A stretch of DNA of 64,000 nucleotides from NCBI GenBank assembly GCA_934718085.1, contig CAKUZL010000007.1, forward strand, positions 1 to 64,000, in the 5' to 3' direction. The DNA is from an uncultured Candidatus Melainabacteria bacterium. GTDB taxonomy: Bacteria; Cyanobacteriota; Vampirovibrionia; Gastranaerophilales; Gastranaerophilaceae. Position 1 is the stretch's first letter. Each line of letters starts with the position of its first letter. The notes beneath the pieces were generated by a model. That model made no database searches. It saw only the letters and a list, made by a program, of their open reading frames with translations, and was not told the origin of the DNA. The position numbers and the translations under genes were made by a program. Shown in pieces: positions 15,476-24,530 of the stretch.

Positions 15476-16554
15476 TAAAATCGGCGTACGTGCACGTTCC
15501 GTTTTGCAGGCAAAAGTGCGGCTATTGCTCGTTTACGTCGTTTTGCGACACCGGTTCGAAGAACGAATACGTAAAAGTTTTGTGCGACGAAATCGGCTCG
15601 AGGTATCACGGAGAACCCTTGCAAACACTGTATTTCGGAGGGGGAACACCATCGTTGCTCGGGGTCGAAGATTTTCAAAAAATCATCTCGATTTTCGATT
15701 TTGAACCCGGCGCGGAAATTACCTCGGAAGCAAACCCCGAAAAGCTTACGACGGAGTACCTTTCGGGACTGAAAGAGGTCGGCGTGAATCGGCTCAGCCT
15801 CGGCGCGCAAAGCTTCGACGACAAAATGCTCGAAAAAATCGGCAGAAAACATTCGGCAAAAGATGTTTTTGACGCGGTAAATGCCGCTCGTGACGCGGGT
15901 TTTAAGAATATCAGCGTCGACCTTATGTACGGATTGCCGGGTCAATCTGCGGCGGATTTTGAAAAAAGCCTGAAAACCGCGATTTCGTTGGATGTGGAAC
16001 ATATTTCGTCTTACGGATTGAAAATCGAAGAAGGCTGCCGCTTTTTTCAAAATCCGCCGCACGAAAGCCTTCCCGATGACGAGGTTTGCGCCGAAATGTT
16101 TTTTTTGATGGTTAAAACCCTTGAAAATGCGGGATTTCGGCATTACGAAATAAGCAATTTCGCAAAACCGGGGTTTGAATCACGGCACAATCTTGCATAC
16201 TGGAATTGCAGTGAATACTACGGTTTCGGGTGTTCTGCAAGCGGATACGAAGAAGGCATTCGCTACACAAACACGCGAAATTTAAAAGAGTATCTCTCCG
16301 ATTTCGGGAAAAAGTCCGAAACGGTTGTTCTGAGTGACAAAGACAAGTTTGAGGAAGAAATTTTTCTCGGGCTTCGAAAAGCCGACGGAATTTGCGTAAA
16401 AGCCTTAAACGAAAGGTTTGACACCGATTTTGAACGACAATTCGGGTCGGTTTTAAAAAAATACGACGAATTTTTCGAGCGAAAAGACGGGCGATTGCGC
16501 CTGAATGACCGCGGAATCGTTGTTTGCAACTATATTTTAAGCGAATTTATTTGA
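15472..16554 (+). CDS. hemW: radical SAM heme chaperone HemW (HemN-like)
   Basis: A 360-residue radical SAM protein. The N-terminus AYVHVPFCRQKCGYCSF carries the CxxxCxxC cluster motif, followed by TLYFGGGTPSLL, SLGAQSFDDKMLEKIGR, SVDLMYGLPGQSAADF and a C-terminal HemN-type domain with HNLAYW. HemW delivers heme to respiratory enzymes and lacks the coproporphyrinogen dehydrogenase activity of HemN; the short N-terminus (no extra cysteine-rich leader) supports HemW. Translation is coupled to the ankyrin gene (4-bp overlap). tatD follows after 20 bp. Confidence 0.9.
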   Translation: MIKSAYVHVPFCRQKCGYCSFTSFCDTGSKNEYVKVLCDEIGSRYHGEPLQTLYFGGGTPSLLGVEDFQKIISIFDFEPGAEITSEANPEKLTTEYLSGLKEVGVNRLSLGAQSFDDKMLEKIGRKHSAKDVFDAVNAARDAGFKNISVDLMYGLPGQSAADFEKSLKTAISLDVEHISSYGLKIEEGCRFFQNPPHESLPDDEVCAEMFFLMVKTLENAGFRHYEISNFAKPGFESRHNLAYWNCSEYYGFGCSASGYEEGIRYTNTRNLKEYLSDFGKKSETVVLSDKDKFEEEIFLGLRKADGICVKALNERFDTDFERQFGSVLKKYDEFFERKDGRLRLNDRGIVVCNYILSEFI

Positions 16555-16574
16555 GGTAAAATAAAAAAGTAAAA

Positions 16575-17366
16575 ATGAAAATTATCGACACACACGCGCA
16601 TTTAAATCACGAAACGTACCTCGGCAATCTTGACGAAGAACTGCGAAAAATAAGGGAAAGCGGGGTCGAGAAGGTAATAATTCCGACAGTTTTGCCGCAG
16701 GATTTCGAGCAGGTTCTCAAAATTTGCGAAGAGCATGACGAATGCTTTGCGGGGCTCGGAATTCAGCCCGAAGAGGTCGAAAACGCGCCCGCAGATTGGA
16801 AAACCGAAATAATCAAATTTGCAAAACACCCGAAAGTCGTTGCTATAGGCGAAATCGGGCTTGATTACTATTGGATTAAGGACGAAAAAAATCACGAAAT
16901 TCAAAAAAAGTTTTTCGAAACCCAAATTTTGCTCGCAAACGAGCTCGGGCTGCCGATTTTGGTTCACGACAGAGAAGCTCACGCGAATACGTTCGAAATG
17001 CTGAAAAGGCTTGCGGCAAAAGACATTCCGGTAGTTATGCATTGCTTTTCGGGAAGTGCGGAGTTCGCGAAACAATGCGTGAAGAGGGGCATGTTCCTTG
17101 CGTTCGGCGGGGTTACAACGTTTAAAAATGCCAAAAAAGCCAAGGAAGCCGTTGCGGCTACGCCGCTCGAAAACCTTCTGTTGGAGACCGATTCGCCCTA
17201 TATGACCCCCGAACCTCACCGCGGCAAGCCCAATTCGCCCGCTTATTTGAAGTTTGTTTGTGAAAAAATCGCGGAAATTAAGGGCGAAACCTTTGACACG
17301 ATTGCGAAAGCGACTACCGAAAACGCAAAAAGAATTTTCGATTTTGAACGACACGAAAGGCGGTAA
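16575..17366 (+). CDS. tatD: TatD-family metal-dependent DNase
   Basis: A 263-residue TIM-barrel amidohydrolase with all family metal motifs: IDTHAHL at 4-10, GEIGLDYYW (Glu ligand), VHDREAH, VMHCFSGS and ETDSPYMTPEPHRGK. TatD proteins are Mg-dependent 3'-5' DNases used in DNA repair and degradation. Length and motif order are normal. It is in the hemW-tatD-tlyA operon and its stop codon is one base before the tlyA start. Confidence 0.93.
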   Translation: MKIIDTHAHLNHETYLGNLDEELRKIRESGVEKVIIPTVLPQDFEQVLKICEEHDECFAGLGIQPEEVENAPADWKTEIIKFAKHPKVVAIGEIGLDYYWIKDEKNHEIQKKFFETQILLANELGLPILVHDREAHANTFEMLKRLAAKDIPVVMHCFSGSAEFAKQCVKRGMFLAFGGVTTFKNAKKAKEAVAATPLENLLLETDSPYMTPEPHRGKPNSPAYLKFVCEKIAEIKGETFDTIAKATTENAKRIFDFERHERR

Positions 17367-17367
17367 A

Positions 17368-18168
17368 ATGAAGGAAAGACTGGACAAAATTCTTGTCGAA
17401 CACGGATTTTTCGAAACCAAGAGCAAAGCCCAGGCGGCAATAATGGCGGGCGATGTCAGGGTTGACGGTGTCAAAATCACAAAAGCCGGATTTTTGTTGA
17501 AATTTGACGAAAATCCCCAAATCGAAGTAAAGACAATGCCTTTCGTTTCACGCGGCGGCTTCAAGCTTGATAAAGCGGTGCGCGCGTTCGAAATCGACCT
17601 GCGCGGGGTTGTTTGCCTTGATGCGGGCGCGTCTACGGGCGGTTTTACAGATTGCATGCTCCAAAACGGTGCGGAAAAAGTTTACGCCGTGGACGTCGGA
17701 TACGGGCAACTTGCCTGGAAATTACGCTCCGACGCCCGAGTCAAAACCGTCGAACGGACAAACATCAAAAATTGTCCGCCCGAGGCAATATACGCCGAAA
17801 ACGATGTTCTGCCTTCGTTTTGCGCCACCGACCTGTCTTTCATCTCGATAAAAAAAGTTTTGCCGAATTTAAGAAGACTTGTTCGTCCCGAAAACATTGA
17901 GCTTGTGACTCTCATAAAGCCGCAATTCGAAGCGGGACGCGAAGATGTCGGCAAAAACGGCGTTGTCCGCGACAAAAAAGTTCATTTAAAAGTCATTCGC
18001 GACGTTTTGGATTTTGCGGAAGGAGAAGGCTTAATTCCTTTAAATTTAACCGTTTCGCCCATCAAAGGTCCTGCGGGCAACATCGAATATTTGGGATATT
18101 TTTCGGACAAACCCGATAAAAAAGTTGATTTTGACCCGGAGGAAATCGTGAAAAGCGTTGATTTGTAA
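17368..18168 (+). CDS. tlyA: TlyA-family 23S/16S rRNA 2'-O-methyltransferase
   Basis: A 266-residue protein: N-terminal S4 RNA-binding domain (RLDKILVEHGFFETKSKAQA, GDVRVDG) and a FtsJ-like methyltransferase domain with FVSRGGFKL, LDAGASTGGFTDCML (SAM-binding, about 82-96) and AVDVGYGQLAW. Homologues methylate ribose of 16S/23S rRNA (capreomycin sensitivity in mycobacteria); some also are called haemolysins. The frame is open upstream within tatD; ATG 17368 is chosen because the S4 domain starts there and the gene abuts the tatD stop. Last gene of the operon. Confidence 0.92.
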   Translation: MKERLDKILVEHGFFETKSKAQAAIMAGDVRVDGVKITKAGFLLKFDENPQIEVKTMPFVSRGGFKLDKAVRAFEIDLRGVVCLDAGASTGGFTDCMLQNGAEKVYAVDVGYGQLAWKLRSDARVKTVERTNIKNCPPEAIYAENDVLPSFCATDLSFISIKKVLPNLRRLVRPENIELVTLIKPQFEAGREDVGKNGVVRDKKVHLKVIRDVLDFAEGEGLIPLNLTVSPIKGPAGNIEYLGYFSDKPDKKVDFDPEEIVKSVDL

Positions 18169-18344
18169 GTTTTTCGAACGAACCGACTCCGAAAACAAAC
18201 TGCTCAATTTTGCGTAACGGCAGGAAAATCGGAGTGTGAGCGAATTATGCCGTTCTGCCGGAAATATTAAGGTCAATTTCCGACCGACGAAACGCGGGAA
18301 GCGGACAACGCTCCGAACGCGGGCGAAACCCGAGCGCGACGGGG
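18169..18344. other. convergent spacer
   Basis: Between tlyA and the SulP remnant. A GC-rich imperfect hairpin (CGCGGGCgaaacCCGAGCGCG near 18318) is the only structure seen. No gene. Confidence 0.4.
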
Positions 18345-19250
18345 TTATTTGCGGATATTTTTTACCGCGACGTCGATTGTCGTTTTTTCTTCGGTGAACA
18401 AAGAATTTTCTCCGATTTGCTCCGTGATTGTGTGCATTTCGACGATTTTCCGTCGGACGTTTTCGTTCGTAATGACCAAAAACAGGTTTATATGCTGCGA
18501 TTGAAGCCTGACGATGATGTCTTAGCGCGCTAAAATCGCGGACATGTCAAGTTCGATGTTCGAATTGTATGTCAAAATTATATATTCGGTTTCAAAAAGT
18601 TCGTCAAATTGCGAGACGACCTGACTTATCGAGCCGAAGAAGAATTGCCCGTCGAGGTGGAGAATTCGGATTTTAAAGCGGGATTTTTGCTCGACGTCGA
18701 TTTCGTAGTCGGAATAAATTTCGTCGTCGAGTTTTTCTTTTACGACGGTGTTGTCGGAGCTTCGTTTGGCGAAAAACAACGAAGACAACACTATTCCCGC
18801 TTCTATCTCAAAAATGATGTTGTAAAATACCGTCAAAAGCAAAACCGCAACCGGCACCGCCAAATCGTCTTTCGGTGCGTATTTCAGGATTTTCAGAACT
18901 TTGAAATCGATTATGTCCGGTCCGATTTTGACCAAAATCGCGGCAAGAACGCAAACGGGAATTTGTCGGGAGAATCACGAGCAGGAAAATCGAGCTTAAA
19001 ACGTCCGTCAGATTGGTTTTTGCGCCATTTTTGACAGTCGCCGCGCTTCTCATCGTTGCCGCGGAGGTTAAGGTGAAATTTTCGACCCGGAATGACTCCG
19101 TCTTTCGCAGTTTGCGTCGCTTATCGTTTGCGCGTTGTTCGCCTGCGTTTTACAACTCAAAAACACCGCCGACAAACCGTTCGCGATTAAAACGACGAAA
19201 GCTCCGAAACGCCGATTCTTCGCCACAAAAACGCCGCGTCAAACGGTCGT
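18345..19250 (-). pseudogene. decayed SulP-family anion transporter with STAS domain
   Basis: Read on the minus strand, three pieces of one SulP protein can be followed. A first frame encodes SAATMRSAATVKNGAKTNLT (around 19045-19000), like the conserved TGAIARTATNIRSGGKTPL region. A frameshift near 18970 leads into IPVCVLAAILVKIGPDIIDF and the last membrane helices (AVPVAVLLLTVFYNIIFEIE). The STAS domain follows (ILHLDGQFFFGSISQVVS) and is broken by an in-frame TAA at 18522-18524; after it the frame continues DIIVRLQSQHINLFLVITNE and on to TAA at 18345, matching the STAS C-terminus. Most of the N-terminal membrane domain is missing or unrecognisable. It is a pseudogene with at least one frameshift, one nonsense codon and a deletion. 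Confidence 0.85.
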
Positions 19251-19276
19251 CAAACCCTTACAAACAGAGGGCATGA

Positions 19277-20461
19277 TTAATTTTCTTTTTTCATGTCGTA
19301 GCGAATGCCTGCGGCTTTCATTCGCGAAAGTGCTTCTTTTATTACGTTTACGGGTTTTGTAAGTGCAATTCGGAAAAATCCTTCGCCGTACTTGCCGTAG
19401 CCGTTGCCGGGAGGAACGACGACGCCCGCTTTTTCGAGCAAAACGGTCGCAAATTCTTCGGAAGAGAAGCCTTCGGGAACGGGCATCCAGAGGTAGAACG
19501 TTGCTTTCGAGGGTTTAACGTCCCAGCCGAGGTCGCGCAAACCTTGTTCCGCAACTTCTTTGCGCTCTTTGTACATGTTGTTGAGTTTTTCGATTCTTTC
19601 GCGGGGGATGTCGAAAGCCGCCGTTGCCGCGCGTTGAACGGCTTTGAACACGCCGGAGTCGATGTTGTTTTTGATTGTGCCGAGAGCCTTGATTGCCTCC
19701 GCGTTGCCGCAAACAAAGCCGACACGCCATCCGGTCATGTTGTAGGATTTCGAGTGCGAGAAAAATTCTATCGCGATGTCTTTTGCGCCTTCGACTTCCA
19801 ACACGGACGGGGCTTTGTAGCCGTCGTAGGTCATTTCGCAATATGCCTGATCGTGGCAGAGCAAAATGTCGTATTTTTTGCAAAAATCAACGGCTTTTTT
19901 GAAAAATTCTTTGTCACAAACCGCACCGGTCGGGTTGTTCGGGTAATTTAAGAACATAATTTTCGATTTTTTCGCAACTTCTTCGGGAATCGCGTCAAAG
20001 TCGGGAAGGAAGTCGTTTTCGGGCAAAAGAGGCATGGAATAAGGCGTTCCGCCTGCAAAAACCGTCGCGTTTTTGTAAACGGGGTAGCCGGGGTCGGGAA
20101 CGAGCGTGTAGTCGCCTTCGTCGACGAAAGCGAAGAAAACGTGCGCGATGGCTTCTTTCGAGCCGATATTCGCGAGCATTTCTTTGTCGGGGTCAAGCTC
20201 AACGCCGAAGCGGTTTTTCATCCATTTGCAAGCCGCTTTTCGAAACTCTTCGGTGCCGTTGTAGGGCGGGTAGTCGTGGGTTGAGGGGTCGTCGATAGCC
20301 GCGTGCATTGCTTCCACGACGTTTTCGAGCGTCGGAGTGTCGGGGTCGCCGATTCCGAGACTGATGATGTCGACGCCTTTAGCCTTTGCTTCCGCAATTT
20401 TTCTGTCTATTTCCGCGAACAAATAAGGCGGAATTTTGTCCAATCTGACCGAACGTTTCAT
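19277..20461 (-). CDS. dapL: LL-diaminopimelate aminotransferase
   Basis: A 394-residue fold-type I PLP aminotransferase. The N-terminus (RSVRLDKIPPYLFAEIDRK), GIGDPDTPT, DYPPYNGTEEFRKA, FLNYPNNPTGA and the PLP lysine motif SHSKSYNMTGWRVGF match the DapL2-type enzyme. DapL converts tetrahydrodipicolinate directly to LL-diaminopimelate, bypassing the acylase branch, and feeds both peptidoglycan and lysine. A strong AGGAG lies before the ATG and TATAAT (20484-20489) further up. DapL is typical of Cyanobacteria, Chlamydiae, Elusimicrobia and methanogens, which helps limit the host. Other class I aminotransferases are possible but less likely. Confidence 0.88.
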   Translation of the reverse strand: MKRSVRLDKIPPYLFAEIDRKIAEAKAKGVDIISLGIGDPDTPTLENVVEAMHAAIDDPSTHDYPPYNGTEEFRKAACKWMKNRFGVELDPDKEMLANIGSKEAIAHVFFAFVDEGDYTLVPDPGYPVYKNATVFAGGTPYSMPLLPENDFLPDFDAIPEEVAKKSKIMFLNYPNNPTGAVCDKEFFKKAVDFCKKYDILLCHDQAYCEMTYDGYKAPSVLEVEGAKDIAIEFFSHSKSYNMTGWRVGFVCGNAEAIKALGTIKNNIDSGVFKAVQRAATAAFDIPRERIEKLNNMYKERKEVAEQGLRDLGWDVKPSKATFYLWMPVPEGFSSEEFATVLLEKAGVVVPPGNGYGKYGEGFFRIALTKPVNVIKEALSRMKAAGIRYDMKKEN

Positions 20462-20483
20462 TTTTTGACTCCTTTTCGAAAAA

Positions 20484-20489
20484 ATTATA
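20484..20489 (-). promoter_or_regulatory. -10 element of dapL
   Basis: TATAAT on the minus strand, with TTTTCA 17 bases upstream as a weak -35, 22 bases before the dapL ATG. Confidence 0.45.
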
Positions 20490-20568
20490 CCGGAAAAATA
20501 AAAATTTGAAAAATTTTTCGGTTCGAAGTACGATGGTGAATTAAAATCGTCGGAGAGAAACCCGTAAA

Positions 20569-22671
20569 ATGAATTTTGAATTTAAAAACCTGAAAATACC
20601 CGAAAAAAGAGGAGTTCCGTTCTCGGAGGAACCTTCGGTTTTGTTTGCGCTTGAGGTAAAATTTTGTGACTTGAATTTCGAGGAGAGTTTGAAAAATGCC
20701 GAAAAGTCTTGTGCCGACTTGATTTGCGTGAAATTTAACTTTTGTGACGAAAATTTTGACCTTGCGCGAGCGACGAAGTTTGCGCAAGATTATGCGAAAA
20801 AATCGGTTAAACTTTTGATTTTGAAGGGTTCCGACGACTCGGAAATCGACGAAATTTTATTGCCGGAGCTTGCAAAATCGGTGAAAACCCCTGTTATTAT
20901 TGCTCAGGCGGAGGAAAGAAATTACGAAAAAATTATCGCCGAAACGGCTAAATCGGCTCATTGTGCGGTTTTGAAGAGTCCGATAGATATTAATTGCGCG
21001 AAAGAACTGAATATTCTGTCCGAGAACGCCGGGCAAAGTAGGGCGCGGATTTTGATGAATACGGACACGGGAGCGCTCGGCTACGGGCTTGATTACGGGT
21101 TCAGCATGGTCGAAAAAGCTTTGCAGGAGGGCTTAAAGGGCGACGACGCGATTAATATCGCAAAAATTCTTTTTATCGGTGAAGAAAACGACAAAACGAA
21201 AGAGGTGAAAACCGCCGTTGCAAAAGGCGATACGGCGCAAGCCGCGATGTACGAAATTGCGGCAGCGGGAGCATTGATTGCAGCAGGGGTCGATGTTTTG
21301 GTCTGTTCTTATGCCGAAACGATACAAACTTTCAAACGATGCCTTGCAGGCAAAATCGAAAACGCAACACCTCTTTACACGGGCGAAAAAACCGAAAAAC
21401 CCAAAGAAATGACGGGTCTTCGGATTTTCAAGTATCTTCCGGCGGCAAAAAAATTGCCCGAAACAAACTGCAAAAAGTGCGGATATTCGACTTGTATGAC
21501 GTTTGCGGTTAAGCTTGCCAAAAACCCCTCGGAACAAGGGAAATGCCCGAATTTGACCGACGAATTCAAAGAACTTTTCGAAAAATCGAAAAAAAACGTT
21601 CAAAACGAGGTCGTTTTTTCCGACGGGCTCAAAATCGGCGGAGAAACGGTGTTTTTCAGGCACGAAAAAACTTTTTTAAACCCGACGGTTTTTGCGGTCG
21701 AAATTGCTTCGGATGACGAAAAATTTGACGAAAAGCTCGATAAAATCGCTGATTTCGGCTTCGAGCACGCGGGAAAAACCTTTAAAATCGACGCGATAAA
21801 AATAATTGACCGCGGAAATTGCGTTTTGCAAGCCGAAAAGGCTGCGGCGAAAGGATTCGGACTGATTATGAAAACATCCGACGTCGAAACGATAAAAATT
21901 TTGTCGAAGTTCAATCCGATATTCGAAACAACGCCCGAAAATTTCGAAATCGCAAATGTAGCAACCGTTTCCGGCTCAACGGCGGATGAACTCGAGCGTG
22001 CGTCGACCGACTGCGAAAAAACCTCAAAAGTCTTGTATTTAAAGGGAAAAGACGTTAAAAACACGGTTTTTGAGCTTATTAACATAAGGAAAAAAATATT
22101 CGAAGATAAGTCAAAAGTCTTGTCGTATCCCGTTATTGCCGATATTGACGGGGCAAATGCTTTCGAGCAATGCGCTTTCGGGGCTTTTTGTATTTCAAAA
22201 TGCCTGTCGGCGGCGGTTTTCAAAGATTTTAACCCTGACGCCGCAAAAGCGCTTTTTATGTTGCGCGAAAATATTTTTACCGACCCTCAAAAGCCGATGC
22301 AAGTGGAGCCGAAAGTCTATGAAATCAACAATCCCGACGAAAATTCGCCGATAATAGTGACCGTAAATTTCGCGCTGTCGTATTTTTCGGTTTTGAACGA
22401 AACAGGTGATTACCCTTGTTATTTGGCGGTTTTGCCGACCGACGGAATGAGCGTGCTTACGGCATGGTCGGCGGACAAACTTACCCCCGAAAACACCGCA
22501 AAAATGATACTTTCGGACGAGCGAACCGCCAAAAACCGCAAAAAAACAATAATTTTGCCGGGACTGCTTGCTTCGTGTGCGGAAGAAATTCAGGCGAGAT
22601 TGCCCGAATTCAGGGTTCTTACGGGACCCAAAGAGGCGTATAAACTGAAAGATTTCTTAAAAAGTTTGTAA
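20569..22671 (+). CDS. fused corrinoid/iron-sulfur protein (CdhD-AcsD plus CdhE-AcsC-like)
   Basis: A 700-residue protein that joins two subunits of the corrinoid iron-sulfur protein of the CO dehydrogenase/acetyl-CoA synthase system. Residues about 1-270 resemble the small subunit (CdhD/AcsD), with TDTGALGYGLDYGFSMVEKA near 165-184. About 285-330 hold the [4Fe-4S] domain of the large subunit: C301-x2-C304-x4-C309 and C326 (TNCKKCGYSTC, GKCPNL). About 335-700 follow the large-subunit barrel and corrinoid-binding end (VTVNFALSYFSVLN, DGMSVLTAWSADKL, TIILPGLLAS, LTGPKEAYKLKDFL). Such proteins carry a methyl group on cobalt. No acsB, cooS or acsE is nearby, and the gene is monocistronic, so the pathway it serves cannot be told from this window. 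The stop is followed by argS 64 bp on. Confidence 0.8.
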   Translation: MNFEFKNLKIPEKRGVPFSEEPSVLFALEVKFCDLNFEESLKNAEKSCADLICVKFNFCDENFDLARATKFAQDYAKKSVKLLILKGSDDSEIDEILLPELAKSVKTPVIIAQAEERNYEKIIAETAKSAHCAVLKSPIDINCAKELNILSENAGQSRARILMNTDTGALGYGLDYGFSMVEKALQEGLKGDDAINIAKILFIGEENDKTKEVKTAVAKGDTAQAAMYEIAAAGALIAAGVDVLVCSYAETIQTFKRCLAGKIENATPLYTGEKTEKPKEMTGLRIFKYLPAAKKLPETNCKKCGYSTCMTFAVKLAKNPSEQGKCPNLTDEFKELFEKSKKNVQNEVVFSDGLKIGGETVFFRHEKTFLNPTVFAVEIASDDEKFDEKLDKIADFGFEHAGKTFKIDAIKIIDRGNCVLQAEKAAAKGFGLIMKTSDVETIKILSKFNPIFETTPENFEIANVATVSGSTADELERASTDCEKTSKVLYLKGKDVKNTVFELINIRKKIFEDKSKVLSYPVIADIDGANAFEQCAFGAFCISKCLSAAVFKDFNPDAAKALFMLRENIFTDPQKPMQVEPKVYEINNPDENSPIIVTVNFALSYFSVLNETGDYPCYLAVLPTDGMSVLTAWSADKLTPENTAKMILSDERTAKNRKKTIILPGLLASCAEEIQARLPEFRVLTGPKEAYKLKDFLKSL

Positions 22672-22698
22672 AAAAGCTGTCGAAAAAAATTTTTTTGG

Positions 22699-22704
22699 TA
22701 TAAT
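22699..22704 (+). promoter_or_regulatory. -10 element of argS
   Basis: Perfect TATAAT, 31 bases before the argS ATG. The -35 is unclear. Confidence 0.4.
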
Positions 22705-22735
22705 TTGAATAGATTGAAAAAAAAGAGATAGAATT

Positions 22736-24487
22736 ATGTTGAGAAAATATTTTGCCGAGGCGGTAAAAGACGCGATTTTAAAGGCTGTTGAGCATAACGA
22801 AGCGGGCGAATTGACAAAAGAAACTATGCCCGTCATACGTGCGGAAATCCCTAAAAATGCCGATTTCGGTGATTTTGCGGTGAATATTTCGTCGTTGTCG
22901 AGGTATACAAAAACTTCGCCGAAAGAAACCGCCGAAAGGGTTGTAAAATATATCGAAAACGGTGATTTCGAGGTCAACGTCACGGGCGGATTTATCAATT
23001 TTAAAGTCGGAAAAACGTTTTTGACCTCGATTGTGAAGGAAATATTGGAGAAAAAGACGCAATACGGGGCAAGCGAGCTCGGTAACGGCGAAAAAATCAT
23101 TCTGGAATACGTCAGCGCAAATCCGACGGGACCCTTTCATATCGGGCACGGACGCTGGGCGGCGGTCGGCAGCACGCTCGCAAACATCCTGAAATTCACG
23201 GGTCACGACGTTTATCAAGAATTTTACGTAAACGACGCCGGAAATCAAATAAAAAACCTCGGAAGGTCGCTTTACATAAGGGTTAAGCAACAACAGGGCA
23301 TAGACGTCGATTTTCCGAAGGACGAAACCGACGCGAAGAAATTTTACGTCGGCGAGTATCTTGTCGAGTGCGCAAAGGATTTTTGCGCGCAAAGACCCGA
23401 AAGAGCCGCCGCGATTGCAAAAACGGACGAAGTTTCCGAATCCGATTTAAACGAACTTTCGTTGTTCGCAAAGCTTCAAATGCTTGATAAACAGAAGGCT
23501 TTGCTGGAAAAATTCAACACGAATTTTGACAATTTTTATCTCGAAACGACGCTTCACGAGCGGGGAGACGTTCAAAAGTGCCTGGACGCGCTGGAAAAGA
23601 GCGGAATGCTTTACGAAAAAGACGGCGCGATATGGTTCAAATCGTCGAAATACGGAGACGACGAGGACAGGGTCATCAAGAAGACGGACGGGGCGTATAC
23701 CTACCTTACGGCCGACATTGCGTACCATTACGACAAGTTGAAGCGCGGCTTTACAAAACTTATCAATATTTGGGGCGCCGACCACCACGGATACATTCCG
23801 AGAATGAAAGCCGCGATAGAGGCGCTGGGCTTTAATCCCGACTGCCTGACGGTCCTGCTCGGACAACTCGTCAACCTTTGCATAAAGGGCGAACAGGTTC
23901 GGATGGGCAAAAGGACCAAAATGATTACGCTTGACGAACTCATCGACGACGTGGGCGTCGACGCGACGAGATTTTGGATGATTATGCGAAACATCGACAC
24001 AACGCTCGAATTCGACGTCGAGCTTGCAAAATCTCAAACGGACGAAAACCCCGTATTTTACGTTCAATACGCGCACGCAAGAGGTTGTTCGGTGCTCAGA
24101 AACGCCGTAAATCCGCGCTTCGACACGGTCAACAAAAAAGAAATCGCGCCGATGTTCACGAAAGAGGAACTCGAAAACCTCGAAAACGCGGACGTCGAAA
24201 AGATTTTCACTCACGACGAAGAATTTTCGGCGATAAAAATGCTTATATTAAAACTTGAAGAGTACAAAACCGTTACGGAGCAGGCAAGTACGAGCTTTGC
24301 GCCTTATTTGCTGACAAAATATTTGCGCGAGCTTGCGGCGGTATTCCATAAATTCTACACGGTTTGCAGGATTTTGGGCAACGACAAAGAAGAGTCATTT
24401 GCAAAGCTTACGCTGATAAAATCGACGCAACACGTGCTGGAATCGGGCTTAAAGCTTGCCGCGATATCCGCGCCCGAAAGGATGTAG
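22736..24487 (+). CDS. argS: arginine--tRNA ligase
   Basis: A 583-residue class I aminoacyl-tRNA synthetase that charges tRNA-Arg. It has the N-terminal Add-1 domain (about 1-100), the HIGH motif inside SANPTGPFHIGHGRWAAVGS (about 127-146), the FYVNDAGNQIKNLGRS block, WGADHHGYIPRMKAA, the KMSKS equivalent RMGKRTKMITLDELID and the C-terminal DALR anticodon-binding domain ending GLKLAAISAPERM. The KMSKS motif is degenerate, as in most ArgRS. Length is normal. accD starts 43 bp later, so argS may lead the acc operon. Confidence 0.97.
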   Translation: MLRKYFAEAVKDAILKAVEHNEAGELTKETMPVIRAEIPKNADFGDFAVNISSLSRYTKTSPKETAERVVKYIENGDFEVNVTGGFINFKVGKTFLTSIVKEILEKKTQYGASELGNGEKIILEYVSANPTGPFHIGHGRWAAVGSTLANILKFTGHDVYQEFYVNDAGNQIKNLGRSLYIRVKQQQGIDVDFPKDETDAKKFYVGEYLVECAKDFCAQRPERAAAIAKTDEVSESDLNELSLFAKLQMLDKQKALLEKFNTNFDNFYLETTLHERGDVQKCLDALEKSGMLYEKDGAIWFKSSKYGDDEDRVIKKTDGAYTYLTADIAYHYDKLKRGFTKLINIWGADHHGYIPRMKAAIEALGFNPDCLTVLLGQLVNLCIKGEQVRMGKRTKMITLDELIDDVGVDATRFWMIMRNIDTTLEFDVELAKSQTDENPVFYVQYAHARGCSVLRNAVNPRFDTVNKKEIAPMFTKEELENLENADVEKIFTHDEEFSAIKMLILKLEEYKTVTEQASTSFAPYLLTKYLRELAAVFHKFYTVCRILGNDKEESFAKLTLIKSTQHVLESGLKLAAISAPERM

Positions 24488-24530
24488 CCGCCCGAAAGAG
24501 GTAACGGAAAATCTTATGAGAGAAGAAACA

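Noticed and set aside
18522..18935. Short intact STAS/anti-sigma antagonist gene
   Set aside because: Readable SulP sequence continues past the stop in the same frame and upstream in another frame, so it is a fragment of a broken transporter.
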